This document shows, piece by piece, positions 51,204 to 61,465 of a stretch of DNA of 64,000 nucleotides. The stretch's first letter is position 1. Each line of letters begins with the position of its first letter. Source of the stretch: Halobacteriovoraceae bacterium. GTDB taxonomy: Bacteria; Bdellovibrionota; Bacteriovoracia; Bacteriovoracales; Bacteriovoracaceae. The position numbers and the translations under genes are program-made. Below the pieces are notes generated by a model. The model did no database searches. It was given only the letters and a program-made list of their open reading frames with translations, and was not told the DNA's origin. The stretch spans positions 483,946-547,945 of the forward strand of contig PASP01000004.1 of the NCBI GenBank assembly GCA_002712005.1. The letters run 5' to 3'.

Positions 51204-53531
51204 TTGAAAAATTCTAAGTGGTTTCAGCTTTTATCTTTAGCTGCTTTTCTCCCAGCATTCTTTATCTGGCAAAGTGGTGGACATCGTTCTGCTGAGGACT
51301 TTGGCCGTTTTCCAGCTAACTTCGCCAGCGAAAACTGCTTCGATGTCATTAGAGAGCTATCCGATATCGACCTTAGTCGAACGGCCAGAACTTTAAGAGC
51401 TCCCCATGGTTATTCCCTCAATCAACTCGAGCCAGGAGAGCAATTACAGTTTGGGTTTGAATCAGAATATATGCTCTCAGAACTCGACGGACTCGTAACC
51501 GTATACGGTCCTAAAGAGGAATTTGGAATCTCCAAAGAAGACTGGTTCAATATGCCAGTTACCGATAGAAGCCAGTGGGTTCGTGATCATATTGATCAAC
51601 TCTTCCCAGAGGCAAGAGTTTCAGGTGGACTGGTCAAACTTGATTCGGACCCTGAACTTGATTTTCTGCCTGAGAGTTTAATTTTTGATGATACAGGTAA
51701 TGTTGAAATCGTCATGGACCCTCTTGATTCTTTTGAGCAGTGGTATCACTCAGTAAAAATACTCAATCAAAGATTTGGAAATGGATCTATGCAAGCGACC
51801 ATATCCACTCCTCCCGATAGCTTCTTTGGACGCTCAATTGATGGCCTTGATCCTGAACAAGTTCTTGAAGAGAAAATAGGTTTCTTTAATTTCTATTCTG
51901 ACTATGACATTCTTCAAAAGTTAAGTGCCGCTCACTCTCGCTATTCATCAGATAACTCAAAGCGTGTTACTCGCAATTTTGAACATCCTTTCTTAGGACC
52001 TATGACTCTCCAAAAACAAAACTTACTGCACAGTATCCTTAGAGGAAATGCTGTAGGACAAAAGTATGAGCCTGAAAGACTTGAAAGAATTGCAGGTTGG
52101 GAAAACTCATACAAGTACACTGGTGGAACTGTTTATCGACCGGATATCCTAGGAGAGAGAAAAGTTATCTTAGAAGTTAGAGACGCTCATAAGAACTTCC
52201 CTCTTCTCACAGATCGCCTACTTAGGTCTCTCTTCTTCATGCAACATGGAACAAAAGGATTTGATCAGCTCAATCAACTCAAAAGTTATGATCCTATTGA
52301 AGATTTTGAAAAACTTCCACAAAAAGTTCGAGTAGGTCTTGAGGAATTATTTCCCAATAAGGCCAATCCAAACTATGAGTATTCCGATGATATTAAATTT
52401 TCATTAGATGTTTTTAGAAACTTTGCTTATCCCATGAGAGATTGGTCAAATCATCTTGAAGCTCTCAATGCCACTCACCTTCAGCAACAAGTTGCAGAGG
52501 CACAGATGGCCTATCAAGATAAACTCAAAAGAATTTTTAAACATAGAAAAAATGGAATCATCTCAGATGAAGAAGCCTCTACCCAAGTTCAAGGTGCGCT
52601 CGCCCGTTTTTCTAATGATTCAGGTATTTCTAAAGCTTTTGAAAATTATGAAGATCAGATTATCTTTGGGGGAACTCGAGGAGATGACTTTTCGAACTTT
52701 CACTATATTGCTCAAATGGAAGCAGGTCCCCTTCAAAATGCATTCCCGGAGGAAATATGGGATGGCCCTCTTCTCGATCGAATTGAATTCCTTACTGGAA
52801 AATACGCTACCCATATGAAGAGTTTCGACCAAGTTGATCTCAAGTTTAACGGTTCTGATGGAAGAAGCAGGAATGTTTACGTTGTCTCATTCAAGGGGAT
52901 GGATGAAGCTGAAAAAGAACATTTCTTGGAAGATTATTATAAAGCTGCTTCTCTAAATACTATTTCATTTCCTCTAGGGGAAAGTCCAGGTCATCTTTAC
53001 ACGAGATTTGGAAACAAAACCTATGACTTTATCACCTCGGTATCTGAAGCAGAATATAGAGCTCCAAATTCAGATCGACTTGAAGTCTTTATGGAGCTTG
53101 AGCCTGACGAATTTACTAGAATGAGAACTTATATCGAAAATGCACGAGGAAATACTGCTCATGTTCTAGGAGGATTCAGCTACGGTGGAGTCGATGGCCC
53201 CACTGGAGGAAAGCTAGATATGAATCGCCCAGGAAGCTTTAATTCAGAAAGTGGCGTCTTTTCACCTACTTCAGGCGAAGGTCATAATTGTACCAGCTGG
53301 ATTTGTACGGCACCTATTGGTGATAATGGTGAATCCCTTCACGATCTCGCAGGAGCGCCTAGGGCCCATAGAGTTCATACCAATCCTGGTTGGTGGAGTA
53401 TGTGGCTGGCCAATTACGGAAAGCGTGAGCGCGTTCCCTTTGCCGTAATGTTCACTGATGATTCACTCGAACAAGTTACCGAAACCATTGAAAATAATGG
53501 ACTTCGCGGTTGGAGATTCGACCCTCACTAA
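51204..53531 (+). CDS. 775-residue exported protein, putative ligase-fold plus permuted papain-like domains
   Basis: It starts at TTG 6 bases after GGAGG. A hydrophobic N-terminal segment (residues 7-23) exports or anchors it. Residues about 80-400 contain LQFGFESEYM (81-90) and VILEVRDAH near 321-329, resembling the 'GxExE' and 'ELRD' elements of glutamine-synthetase/amidoligase or GCS2 folds. A helical linker follows (about 430-510). The C-terminal domain has GHLYTRFGNKTYDF (His597) and GHNCTSWIC (Cys696), the His-before-Cys order of circularly permuted papain-like enzymes. I do not know a characterised homologue; both assignments are motif-level inference. It would act in the periplasm or outside the cell, perhaps on wall peptides. 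Confidence 0.6.
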   Translation: MKNSKWFQLLSLAAFLPAFFIWQSGGHRSAEDFGRFPANFASENCFDVIRELSDIDLSRTARTLRAPHGYSLNQLEPGEQLQFGFESEYMLSELDGLVTVYGPKEEFGISKEDWFNMPVTDRSQWVRDHIDQLFPEARVSGGLVKLDSDPELDFLPESLIFDDTGNVEIVMDPLDSFEQWYHSVKILNQRFGNGSMQATISTPPDSFFGRSIDGLDPEQVLEEKIGFFNFYSDYDILQKLSAAHSRYSSDNSKRVTRNFEHPFLGPMTLQKQNLLHSILRGNAVGQKYEPERLERIAGWENSYKYTGGTVYRPDILGERKVILEVRDAHKNFPLLTDRLLRSLFFMQHGTKGFDQLNQLKSYDPIEDFEKLPQKVRVGLEELFPNKANPNYEYSDDIKFSLDVFRNFAYPMRDWSNHLEALNATHLQQQVAEAQMAYQDKLKRIFKHRKNGIISDEEASTQVQGALARFSNDSGISKAFENYEDQIIFGGTRGDDFSNFHYIAQMEAGPLQNAFPEEIWDGPLLDRIEFLTGKYATHMKSFDQVDLKFNGSDGRSRNVYVVSFKGMDEAEKEHFLEDYYKAASLNTISFPLGESPGHLYTRFGNKTYDFITSVSEAEYRAPNSDRLEVFMELEPDEFTRMRTYIENARGNTAHVLGGFSYGGVDGPTGGKLDMNRPGSFNSESGVFSPTSGEGHNCTSWICTAPIGDNGESLHDLAGAPRAHRVHTNPGWWSMWLANYGKRERVPFAVMFTDDSLEQVTETIENNGLRGWRFDPH

Positions 53532-53554
53532 GTCAACTTTTTTAACGCGTGACA

Positions 53555-53568
53555 AAAGGTGCACCTTT
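53555..53568. repeat. perfect 14-bp palindrome AAAGGTGCACCTTT
   Basis: It lies between two same-strand genes and is related in sequence to the AGGTGC-type dispersed palindromes at 3633, 6471 and 7229, but without the 3-base centre. It could also be an operator of the P1 peptidase gene. Confidence 0.5.
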
Positions 53569-53605
53569 AGGTATGAGTTCATTCTAACTTAACCAAAGGT
53601 GCCAC

Positions 53606-54592
53606 ATGCGTTTACTTCTAGCTTTGACTCTCATCTGTGTCAGCGCCTATGTTCAATGTGCGGATAATAAAATGATTTTAAAAACTAATTTCAACAACCT
53701 CGAAGTTGGAACTGCCGAATATCCTGATGGACCAACAGGAACTACAGTCCTCTATTTTCCAAGGGGAGCTATTGGAGCTATCGATATCCGTGGAGGAGCG
53801 GCAGCTGTAAGAGAAGGCTCAAGTGTTCAAAGTGAGAATACTTGGGGATGGGTTGATGCTGTTGTACTCTCTGGTGGATCGACAATGGGTCTAGAGGCCG
53901 CGGATGGAGTTGCTTCTGAAATCGTTAAACTCCGTGGCGGTAAAATAAAGTTTGATACCGTTCCAGCTGTACCAGCAGCAATAGTCTATGATTTTTCAGG
54001 TAGAGATAATTCTATTTATCCAGACAAAGCTTTAGGAGCCCAAGCATTTAAGGCCCGTAAAAAAAATGAAGTCCCCTATGGTCAAGTTGGTGGTGGAAGC
54101 TTCGTAACTGTTGGAAAATGGCTTGAAGGAGTAAAATCTGAAAGATCGGGTCAGGGAGCTGCATACTATGAAAAAGATGGAGTTAAAATTTTAGTTGTCA
54201 CCGTTCTCAATGCTGTTGGAAATATACTCGATGAGAAGAATAATATTATTAAAGGTAGTCTTAATGAAGAAACTGGAGAAAGGGTTTCTATCACTGAGCG
54301 TATAAGAAATGATGCTAAATCTTTACCAAAGAAAGGCAATACAACAATCACTGCTGTCATTACCAATGTCAATTTAGATCGATTGGATCTAAAGAGAATG
54401 GGAATTATGTCCCATACCTCTATGGCTTCCGTCATCAGCCCCTTTCATACACCTTGGGATGGTGATGTGCTCTTCACTCTTTCCACTCGAGAAGTGAGTC
54501 AGCCAAAAGGAGTAAGCGCGGCGAATTTAGGAGTCATCGCTTCCGACTTACTTAGAACTGCCGTTTGGAGAGCAGTTGGTCACATCAAATAA
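53606..54592 (+). CDS. P1-family (DmpA/NylC-like) self-processing peptidase, exported
   Basis: A 328-residue Ntn-type hydrolase with a signal peptide (LLALTLICVSAYVQC, possible lipobox Cys18). Family landmarks are VLSGGSTMGLEAADGVASE, VPAVPAAIVYDF, GQVGGGSFVTVG and SHTSMASVISPFHTPWDGDVLFTLST. The autocleavage site is expected at Asn245-Thr246 in GNTTITAVITN, exposing Thr246 as nucleophile. Relatives are beta-aminopeptidases, D-esterases and 6-aminohexanoate-oligomer hydrolases. AAAGG precedes the ATG, and a strong terminator follows. Confidence 0.88.
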   Translation: MRLLLALTLICVSAYVQCADNKMILKTNFNNLEVGTAEYPDGPTGTTVLYFPRGAIGAIDIRGGAAAVREGSSVQSENTWGWVDAVVLSGGSTMGLEAADGVASEIVKLRGGKIKFDTVPAVPAAIVYDFSGRDNSIYPDKALGAQAFKARKKNEVPYGQVGGGSFVTVGKWLEGVKSERSGQGAAYYEKDGVKILVVTVLNAVGNILDEKNNIIKGSLNEETGERVSITERIRNDAKSLPKKGNTTITAVITNVNLDRLDLKRMGIMSHTSMASVISPFHTPWDGDVLFTLSTREVSQPKGVSAANLGVIASDLLRTAVWRAVGHIK

Positions 54593-54612
54593 AAGAAACA
54601 AATATTTAGAAT

Positions 54613-54650
54613 AAAAAAAGGGGATCAAATTTGATCCCCTTTTTTATTTT
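54613..54650. terminator. bidirectional intrinsic terminator
   Basis: The palindrome GGGGATCAAATTTGATCCCC is flanked by an A run on the left and a T run on the right, between convergent genes. Confidence 0.92.
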
Positions 54651-54651
54651 C

Positions 54652-55149
54652 TTAACCTAATAGGTCGTAATAGAAACGAGCAAAGGATTGTCCGGTCTGT
54701 TCGGAACATTCACTTTCGATTCCACTTGGAAATTCAACTGAGAGATATTTATTCTGTTTAATCTCATAGTTCCAGCCGGGGGCCATAAATTCGTCCATAT
54801 CTGCTTTTAGCTCGTCACAATGAGCACCCTCTTTAAGAGGTGTTACTTCAGAACTTTCAAAGGTCACAAAAATCTCACCTTTATTACGATTAAAGATTGA
54901 TGTGTAACGACAAGTCTTATCTGAATCTAAGACATTAACTCTCGCCTTTCTTGTATTTCTTGAAATATCTAAAGATTCGAAACGAAAACCAGACTTTTCA
55001 AAGTCAGACTCTTTATATCCTTTCTTTCCCCATCTTTCACAAGTATAGCCTTGATGCTTCGTTTTAAAAACGAAGAGATCGGAGCGGTTTGCCCATGACT
55101 GAGTCATCGTTAGTAGCACAGTGGCTGTAATTGCTATTTTTAAGTTCAT
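54652..55149 (-). CDS. small secreted Cys-containing protein, unknown
   Basis: A 165-residue exported protein (signal MNLKIAITATVLLTMTQSWA, cleavage near residue 20). The mature part has four cysteines (YTCERW, KTCRYT, AHCDEL, SECSEQ), suggesting two disulphides, and a mostly beta pattern. No family is recognised. AAAGGGG before the ATG gives a good ribosome site. It has its own terminator and is divergent from astB. Confidence 0.75.
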   Translation of the reverse strand: MNLKIAITATVLLTMTQSWANRSDLFVFKTKHQGYTCERWGKKGYKESDFEKSGFRFESLDISRNTRKARVNVLDSDKTCRYTSIFNRNKGEIFVTFESSEVTPLKEGAHCDELKADMDEFMAPGWNYEIKQNKYLSVEFPSGIESECSEQTGQSFARFYYDLLG

Positions 55150-55281
55150 ATAAACCCCTTTATTTTAACAGGTGCTATTCATATACCCAGGAGTTTGATA
55201 GATCAAACTCTTTGAAAGATTTCCATTCTCTTATATAAGTGATAGATTCTTGCGATCTATAAATAAAAGTAAGGGATAGAA

Positions 55282-56622
55282 ATGAGTGGATATGAATTTA
55301 ATTTCGATGGGTTAGTGGGTCCAAGCCATAATTATGCCGGTCTCTCTTCTGGAAATGTGGCCTCGACAAGTAATGCAGGTCAGATTTCTAATCCAAAAGC
55401 AGCCGCTAAACAAGGTCTACACAAAGCTTATACCTTATCCCAACTAGGTCTCAAGCAAGGACTTATCGCTCCTCATTGTCGTCCTGACTTTGAAGCCCTA
55501 AAAAGGCTCGGCTTTAGTGGCGACGAGACAACTCTTCTCAATAAAGTCTCAAAACAAGCACCAGAATTACTTGCTGCTTGTTACAGTGCCTCTGCCATGT
55601 GGACGGCTAATGCAGCCACAGTTTCTCCCAGTGCTGATACTGAAGATGGTAAAGTTCACTTTACTGCAGCCAACCTCAATAATAAATTTCATCGCTCTCT
55701 AGAGCCGGAACAAACGGGAAGAATTCTAAAAAAAATCTTTAGAGATGAAACTATTTTCAAACATCACACTCACCTGCCAGCAGGTGGACACTTCTCTGAT
55801 GAGGGTGCGGCCAATCACACTCGTTTCTGTTCTCAATATGACCAAACAGGAGTTGAGTTCTTTATTTTTGGTCGCTACGCTTTCCAAAAAGATATGCCGG
55901 CTCCTGTGAAGTTTGATGCTCGCCAAACGAAAGAAGCCAGTATGGCCATCGCCCGTCTTCATGGTCTAAATCCTAGCAAAACTGTCTTTGCTCAACAGAA
56001 TCCTGCCGTTATTGATGCTGGAGTTTTCCATAACGATGTTATCTCCGTGGGAAATAAGAATGTTTACTTCTTTCACGAAGACACGCTCCTTAACAAAGAA
56101 GAAACTCTTAAAGAGATTTCAGAAAAGTTTGGAGATCATCCCTTCCATTTTGTAGAAGTTCCAAGGGATGAAGTCAGAGTGGAGGATGCTGTTAAGTCTT
56201 ATCTTTTCAATTCTCAACTTCTTAGTATCAATGAAACAGACATGGCGATTGTTGTTCCTGAAGAATGTAAGAATAACGAAAACGTATGGAATTACTTACA
56301 AAAACTTCCCTCTCTTGGAAGTCCGATTAAAGAAGTTAAAGTATTTAATGTTACTGAAAGTATGAAAAATGGCGGTGGCCCAGCCTGCTTGCGATTAAGG
56401 GTTGCCCTCAAAGAAGAAGAGATAAAAGGTGTTAATCCTAGGTCCATCCTTAGTGAAGAGCTCTACAAGGATATCGATTCATGGATAGATAAGCACTACA
56501 GAGATCAAATCCATCCAGATGACTTGAGAGATCCGGCCTTGGCCAATGAAGTTCGTACGGCCTTAGACGAGCTTACACAAATCATGGACCTTGGTAGCAT
56601 TTATCCTTTTCAAATGATTTAA
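55282..56622 (+). CDS. astB: N-succinylarginine dihydrolase
   Basis: A 446-residue enzyme of the arginine succinyltransferase (AST) pathway that hydrolyses succinylarginine to succinylornithine, ammonia and CO2. The N-terminus [22 protein letters not shown] is diagnostic. Also present are [64 protein letters not shown] and [12 protein letters not shown] with the catalytic Cys. The length matches E. coli AstB. No other ast gene is in the window, so the pathway would have to be dispersed or incomplete. AAGGGAT lies before the ATG. Confidence 0.95.
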   Translation: MSGYEFNFDGLVGPSHNYAGLSSGNVASTSNAGQISNPKAAAKQGLHKAYTLSQLGLKQGLIAPHCRPDFEALKRLGFSGDETTLLNKVSKQAPELLAACYSASAMWTANAATVSPSADTEDGKVHFTAANLNNKFHRSLEPEQTGRILKKIFRDETIFKHHTHLPAGGHFSDEGAANHTRFCSQYDQTGVEFFIFGRYAFQKDMPAPVKFDARQTKEASMAIARLHGLNPSKTVFAQQNPAVIDAGVFHNDVISVGNKNVYFFHEDTLLNKEETLKEISEKFGDHPFHFVEVPRDEVRVEDAVKSYLFNSQLLSINETDMAIVVPEECKNNENVWNYLQKLPSLGSPIKEVKVFNVTESMKNGGGPACLRLRVALKEEEIKGVNPRSILSEELYKDIDSWIDKHYRDQIHPDDLRDPALANEVRTALDELTQIMDLGSIYPFQMI

Positions 56623-56712
56623 TTGTCTAAATTTTATTGATAGATTCTTCTTGACCGAAAATTACTTTGCATGCAAAGTAATATCCAGTCTTTCCAACCT
56701 CAAGGAGAAAAT

Positions 56713-57255
56713 ATGACTAATCTAATGGACATCACATTTGAAAATATTCAAGGTGAACAAAAAAGTTTAAAAGACTATCAAGCCAACCTCTTTCTCATCG
56801 TAAACGTTGCATCTAAATGTGGACTCACTCCTCAATATGAAGGTCTAGAAGCTTTATATAGAGAATTTAAAGATCAAGGCCTTTTAATCTTGGGCTTTCC
56901 TGCCAATGAATTTCTTGGTCAAGAGCCAGGAACAAATGAAGAGATTCAATCCTTTTGCCAAACTCAATTTGATGTCAGCTTTCCTGTGCTTAAAAAGATT
57001 GTGGTTAAAGGTAAAGAGCAGCACCCACTCTATACAACTTTAACTGAAGCCCTTCCTGAAGCTAAGAGCAATCCCGAAGGAAAGTTACTTAATATGCTCA
57101 AAGAAAAAGGTCTTCTCGATGGAGAAGCTCACGATATCAAATGGAATTTTGAAAAATTTCTAGTTTCAGGTCAAGGAAAGCTAATTGCTCGCTATGCACC
57201 AGATGTTGAGCCTAATCACGAACTGATCATCAACGATATTCGTAACCATCTCTAA
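56713..57255 (+). CDS. glutathione peroxidase-family (Cys type)
   Basis: A 180-residue thiol peroxidase. The peroxidatic residue is Cys36 (VASKCGLTPQYEGL, cysteine not selenocysteine), with Gln70 in GFPANEFLGQ and Trp144-Asn145 in IKWNFEKFL completing the catalytic set. Cys82 in SFC may be the resolving cysteine, suggesting thioredoxin as reductant. CAAGGAGAAAAT precedes the ATG at 56713, so an earlier in-frame ATG is rejected. It reduces H2O2 or organic and lipid hydroperoxides in the cytoplasm. Confidence 0.93.
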   Translation: MTNLMDITFENIQGEQKSLKDYQANLFLIVNVASKCGLTPQYEGLEALYREFKDQGLLILGFPANEFLGQEPGTNEEIQSFCQTQFDVSFPVLKKIVVKGKEQHPLYTTLTEALPEAKSNPEGKLLNMLKEKGLLDGEAHDIKWNFEKFLVSGQGKLIARYAPDVEPNHELIINDIRNHL

Positions 57256-57266
57256 ACATTACAAAC

Positions 57267-57297
57267 AATGGGGATCATGAGTTTAAAGATCCCCATT
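57267..57297. terminator. perfect hairpin between convergent genes
   Basis: AATGGGGATC and GATCCCCATT pair over 10 bp around an 11-base loop. There is no long T run on either side. Confidence 0.6.
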
Positions 57298-57301
57298 AGA
57301 A

Positions 57302-58552
57302 TCAACTCTTAAGTTTTATATATTGATTTTTAATCGCTATATAAAAAAGTGCCAGTGAAAAAAAGCTTATAAGAGCAAGACCTGTAGTCACAGGTCTTAC
57401 CGTTTGATCAAATTGCTGAGAAATAAGCATTCCGATAATTACTGATATAAGATTTTGAGTGAAGCCAACAACACTCGATGCTGAACCAGCAATATGACCT
57501 AGAGGATCAAGGGCCATTGTCGTTAAATTTCCAAAAAGTAGTCCTAAACAACCAAAGAAGCAGCCAAAGAGAAACATAAAGGAAAGGAGTGTGGGCGTAG
57601 CGACACTTCCAAGATAGAGATAAACGGTAACCGGAACCAGCACAAAAGTTAGAATAAGAAGAGCAAATTTTACCAATTGTCCTACTCCAAAATAAGCAAG
57701 TAGACGGCTGTTTAAAATATTAGATAAACCAATTGTAAGAGCAAGACTACCAAAGTAGAGAGGAAATTTTTCACCGACTTCATAAACTCCTTGAAAGATT
57801 TGCTGTGAACAACTCAAATAGGCAACCATCCCTCCTCTCATCAAGCCAACAATTAAAATACAAAAAAGAGAAGTTGGATGAGTCAGAGTCTCCTTAAAAG
57901 AAGACTTCAAATTACTCCAAGAAAACTTTTTTCTTTCTCCTTCAGGAAGGGTTTCTCTTTGCCTTAGTGCAAACCAAGATATCGTTACAGAGCAAGTGAT
58001 AAGATAGAAAAGAAAAATACTTCTCCAAGGAGCTAAAAATAATATGGCCTGTCCAATACTAGGAGCGACAATAGGAACAAGAATGAATACAGTCGTAATA
58101 AAGGACATAACCTTGGCCATGGTTTTACCACTATATTCATCACGAATGATCGTTATCGCCATGATTCGAAACGAGGCTGCTCCAAAGCCTTGAAAGAATC
58201 GACCAACCAGCATGATATTTAAACTCTCTGAGAAGTAGGCAATCAAAGTACCTATAAGAAAGATGATTCCCCCATAGTAGATGGGCTTCTTTCTTCCCAT
58301 GGTATCTGAAATGGGACCAAAGATAATGAGACCGACACCAAATCCAAAGAATAGAACTGAAATCAAATATTGAATATGGTTGGGATCTAGAAGCTTGAGA
58401 TCCGAACCGATCATTTTAAATGCAGGTAAAATGGCATCTATTGATAGGGCCATTACTGAAGTGAGGGCCGCCATAAGAACGACAAATTCAACACGAATCT
58501 TCGACTCATGTAACAGATCTTCTTTCAAAGATTGAGTAGATGTGTGGGACAT
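57302..58552 (-). CDS. MFS drug exporter, Bcr/CflA family
   Basis: A 416-residue transporter with twelve hydrophobic segments. The loop 2-3 motif GPISDTMGRKKPIYYG, RFFQGFGAASFRI and the early FVVLMAALTSVMALSIDAILPAF with its membrane Asp fit proton-coupled drug/H+ antiporters of the Bcr/CflA type. Substrates are not predictable. The gene is monocistronic. The ribosome site is weak. Confidence 0.88.
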   Translation of the reverse strand: MSHTSTQSLKEDLLHESKIRVEFVVLMAALTSVMALSIDAILPAFKMIGSDLKLLDPNHIQYLISVLFFGFGVGLIIFGPISDTMGRKKPIYYGGIIFLIGTLIAYFSESLNIMLVGRFFQGFGAASFRIMAITIIRDEYSGKTMAKVMSFITTVFILVPIVAPSIGQAILFLAPWRSIFLFYLITCSVTISWFALRQRETLPEGERKKFSWSNLKSSFKETLTHPTSLFCILIVGLMRGGMVAYLSCSQQIFQGVYEVGEKFPLYFGSLALTIGLSNILNSRLLAYFGVGQLVKFALLILTFVLVPVTVYLYLGSVATPTLLSFMFLFGCFFGCLGLLFGNLTTMALDPLGHIAGSASSVVGFTQNLISVIIGMLISQQFDQTVRPVTTGLALISFFSLALFYIAIKNQYIKLKS

Positions 58553-58693
58553 AGAAATTCCAAGTATTAAATGAGAGGGCGAACCTCAAGACTTAATCAC
58601 CTTGACACACCTATGCACAAAAGGAAAGAAACGTTTTGTAGACAAAGTAATTTTTCACAACTGTTCTTATATCTTATTTAGTCTCAGTTGATG

Positions 58694-59857
58694 CTAATTT
58701 AAGCTTTCATAGCATTTCTCTAATCTCTGAATAGTGGCCTTCAGACTATAGTTATCCCCTATATTCTTCTTGGCCAAAGACTTTATCTGCCCAAGTAACG
58801 GAAGATCTTCTTCAACCCACTTAACTAAGTTAGCTATTTTATAAGAGAGAACTTCTTCTATATTAGGATCATCAAAATTTATAGATAAGCCGGTTACTCT
58901 ATCTTTTAGAAGATCCTTAGCTCCTCCTGCATCACTAGCTAGGACGATCACTTCTCTACTCATGGCCTCTGCTACCACAAGACCAAAAGGTTCAGGAGCC
59001 TTTGGTGTGTGGATCAATATATCGGATACGTCATAAAACTCTGTCATAGAAGTCGTGGCACCAACAAAGCGAACCGAGCCATTTAATTTATATTTTGATA
59101 CGCTTTCTTTTAATTTTTCAAAGTAAGCTTCATCTTCTCTTCTTCCGACTCCTCCAACGATAAGGAGCTCAATTTGATCTTTCCTATGAGGCTGTCGTCT
59201 AAAGAGATGATCGAGAGCTTCGATGGCCACTTCATATCTCTTAAAGGGAGTTATCCTTCCTGCCATCAGAAGATGAATCTTTTTAGGATTTAAATTTTCT
59301 TTTATTTTTATCAATCGACTTTCTTCAACTTCATCTAATTCAATACCAGGTGGAATGACTTCTTCTCCATACAAAGGAGAACTCAATGCTGGAGCTCTTC
59401 GATGAAGCTCTAAGGTATAGGAGGAATTTGTAAGAATCTTATCGACTCTAAAGAAGCTTGCTATTAAATCTAGCTTCTCTCCAACAGGACCATGTTGGTA
59501 CCAAACTTTTTTAAGATCTAATCCCAGAGTTGCCATGGCCCCCATAATTTGACCATAGGCCATGGTCGCATGATAGAGATTCCAATTATAGCGAAGAAAG
59601 AGTGCTCGTAATTCTCTTAGAGCCTTAAATAGACTAAGGGGACGAGAAAGTCGAAATGGAGTTTGCAAGACATGACAAGTAATCCCTTTCTCTCTTGCAA
59701 GTTCGACTGCCGGGCCATCTGAGAAGAAAACGATCATAGGTTTAAGTCTGCCATATTTAAAATGGCCCGCAACAGTATCAATGACATATCTCTCCGCTCC
59801 CCCTAAATAACCATTGGGGCAAAGGTAAACAGCTGAAATATCATTTATACTTTTCAT
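58694..59857 (-). CDS. GT4-family glycosyltransferase
   Basis: A 387-residue cytoplasmic GT-B glycosyltransferase. The N-terminal domain begins NGYLGGAERYVIDTVAGH. The C-terminal nucleotide-sugar domain includes HLLMAGRITPFKRYEVAIEALDHL, the mid-domain SVRFVGATTSMTEFYDVSDILIHT and the EX7E motif in APEPFGLVVAEAMSREVIVLASDAGG. The acceptor is unknown; lipopolysaccharide or capsule-type polysaccharide is likely. AAGGA precedes the ATG. It is alone, with no polysaccharide cluster beside it. Confidence 0.9.
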   Translation of the reverse strand: MKSINDISAVYLCPNGYLGGAERYVIDTVAGHFKYGRLKPMIVFFSDGPAVELAREKGITCHVLQTPFRLSRPLSLFKALRELRALFLRYNWNLYHATMAYGQIMGAMATLGLDLKKVWYQHGPVGEKLDLIASFFRVDKILTNSSYTLELHRRAPALSSPLYGEEVIPPGIELDEVEESRLIKIKENLNPKKIHLLMAGRITPFKRYEVAIEALDHLFRRQPHRKDQIELLIVGGVGRREDEAYFEKLKESVSKYKLNGSVRFVGATTSMTEFYDVSDILIHTPKAPEPFGLVVAEAMSREVIVLASDAGGAKDLLKDRVTGLSINFDDPNIEEVLSYKIANLVKWVEEDLPLLGQIKSLAKKNIGDNYSLKATIQRLEKCYESLN

Positions 59858-59987
59858 GGAATCCTTAGACAGATCTATTGAAGTCTCAAAAATTTCTTAC
59901 TTTCATCATATACTCAATCTTAATGAGAAGACAGTGTTTGACATATCAAACTTTCGTATTATATTTAAAACAACAAAGGATTGAATC

Positions 59988-61373
59988 ATGGATTATCGTA
60001 TTGAAACGGATACTTCAGGTGAAGTACAAGTGGCAACAGACCGTTACTGGGGTGCTCAAACCCAAAGGTCACTTCAGAACTTTAAAATTGGAAACGATCA
60101 CTTCCCTAAGGCATTGATTAGGGCACTTGGTATTTTAAAAAAGGGTGCAGCTCAAGCAAATTTCCAATTGGGTAAACTTCCTGAAGAAAAAGCAACGCTT
60201 ATCTATCAAGCAGCAGATGAAGTTATATCGGGAAAGCTAGATGATCACTTTCCTCTCGTTGTGTGGCAGACAGGTTCTGGTACGCAGACCAATATGAATG
60301 CAAATGAGGTTATCTCAAATAGGGCCATTGAAATAAGTGGCGGAGAAATGGGTTCAAAAACCCCTATTCATCCTAATGATGACGTCAATAAATCCCAATC
60401 ATCCAATGATACTTTTCCTACGGCCATGCATATCGCTGCCGTTGAGCAACTTGAAGATAAACTTCTTCCCTCATTGGAACGACTTATTTCTACTTTTGAA
60501 AAGAAAGAAAAGGAATTTGAGTCTATTGTAAAAATTGGAAGAACTCATTTAATGGATGCCACTCCCCTTACCTTATCTCAGGAGTTTTCTGGATATACAG
60601 CTCAACTCAAGAGTGCGAAAAAGGAAGTCATACACTCCCTAGATAATCTTAGAGAACTTGCCTTAGGTGGAACGGCAGTTGGTACAGGACTTAATACTCA
60701 CCCTGACTATGCACAACTTGTTGCCCAGAAGATTAGTGAAATCTCTGGCAAGACTTTTATAACGGCTCCTAATAAGTTTGAGTCTCTTGCCTCTCATGAT
60801 GCTTTCTTAAGTGGTTCAAGTGCTTTAAGAAGACTCGCTTCCTCGTTAATGAAAATTGGTAATGATATTCGTTGGCTTGCCAGTGGCCCACGTTGTGGTC
60901 TAGGAGAACTTTCTCTACCGGCCAATGAACCAGGTTCTTCTATCATGCCAGGAAAAGTGAACCCAACTCAATGTGAAGCTCTTACTATGGTATGTGTTCA
61001 AGTACTTGGTAATGACGCTGCTATTGGTTTTGCGGGTACTCAAGGAAATTTTGAATTGAATGTTTATAAACCTGTAATCATTCATAATTTTTTACATTCG
61101 TTAACTATTCTCTCAGACGCAATGGACTCATTTAATTCCAACTGCGCCGTTGGAATAGAAGCGAATAAAGAGCAAATTAATAAACATTTAAATAATTCGC
61201 TTATGCTCGTCACTGCCTTAAATCAGCATATTGGTTATGACAATGCGGCTAAGGTTGCCAAAAACGCCCATAAGAAAGGAACGACCCTAAAAGAATCAGT
61301 TTTAGAATTGGGATTACTCTCCGCCGAAGAGTTTGAACAATATGTTGTTCCTGAGGACATGACCAGACCTTAA
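59988..61373 (+). CDS. fumC: class II fumarate hydratase
   Basis: A 461-residue homotetrameric, iron-free fumarase that interconverts fumarate and malate in the TCA cycle. The signature [11 protein letters not shown] is present, as are [42 protein letters not shown] (active-site His region) and [20 protein letters not shown]. The length is normal. AAAGGATTGAATC precedes the ATG. A strong terminator follows. Confidence 0.96.
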   Translation: MDYRIETDTSGEVQVATDRYWGAQTQRSLQNFKIGNDHFPKALIRALGILKKGAAQANFQLGKLPEEKATLIYQAADEVISGKLDDHFPLVVWQTGSGTQTNMNANEVISNRAIEISGGEMGSKTPIHPNDDVNKSQSSNDTFPTAMHIAAVEQLEDKLLPSLERLISTFEKKEKEFESIVKIGRTHLMDATPLTLSQEFSGYTAQLKSAKKEVIHSLDNLRELALGGTAVGTGLNTHPDYAQLVAQKISEISGKTFITAPNKFESLASHDAFLSGSSALRRLASSLMKIGNDIRWLASGPRCGLGELSLPANEPGSSIMPGKVNPTQCEALTMVCVQVLGNDAAIGFAGTQGNFELNVYKPVIIHNFLHSLTILSDAMDSFNSNCAVGIEANKEQINKHLNNSLMLVTALNQHIGYDNAAKVAKNAHKKGTTLKESVLELGLLSAEEFEQYVVPEDMTRP

Positions 61374-61410
61374 TCGGCCCCACCAACATCAGGACTGAGC
61401 AAAAAATCAG

Positions 61411-61456
61411 AAGAAGGAAAGTACGACTCCCAGGTAGTGCTTTCCTTCTTTATTTT
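61411..61456 (+). terminator. intrinsic terminator of fumC
   Basis: A perfect 11-bp stem AAGAAGGAAAG / CTTTCCTTCTT (61411-61421, 61440-61450) is followed by a T-rich tail. It may also serve the convergent gene. Confidence 0.88.
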
Positions 61457-61465
61457 TAAAGATTT

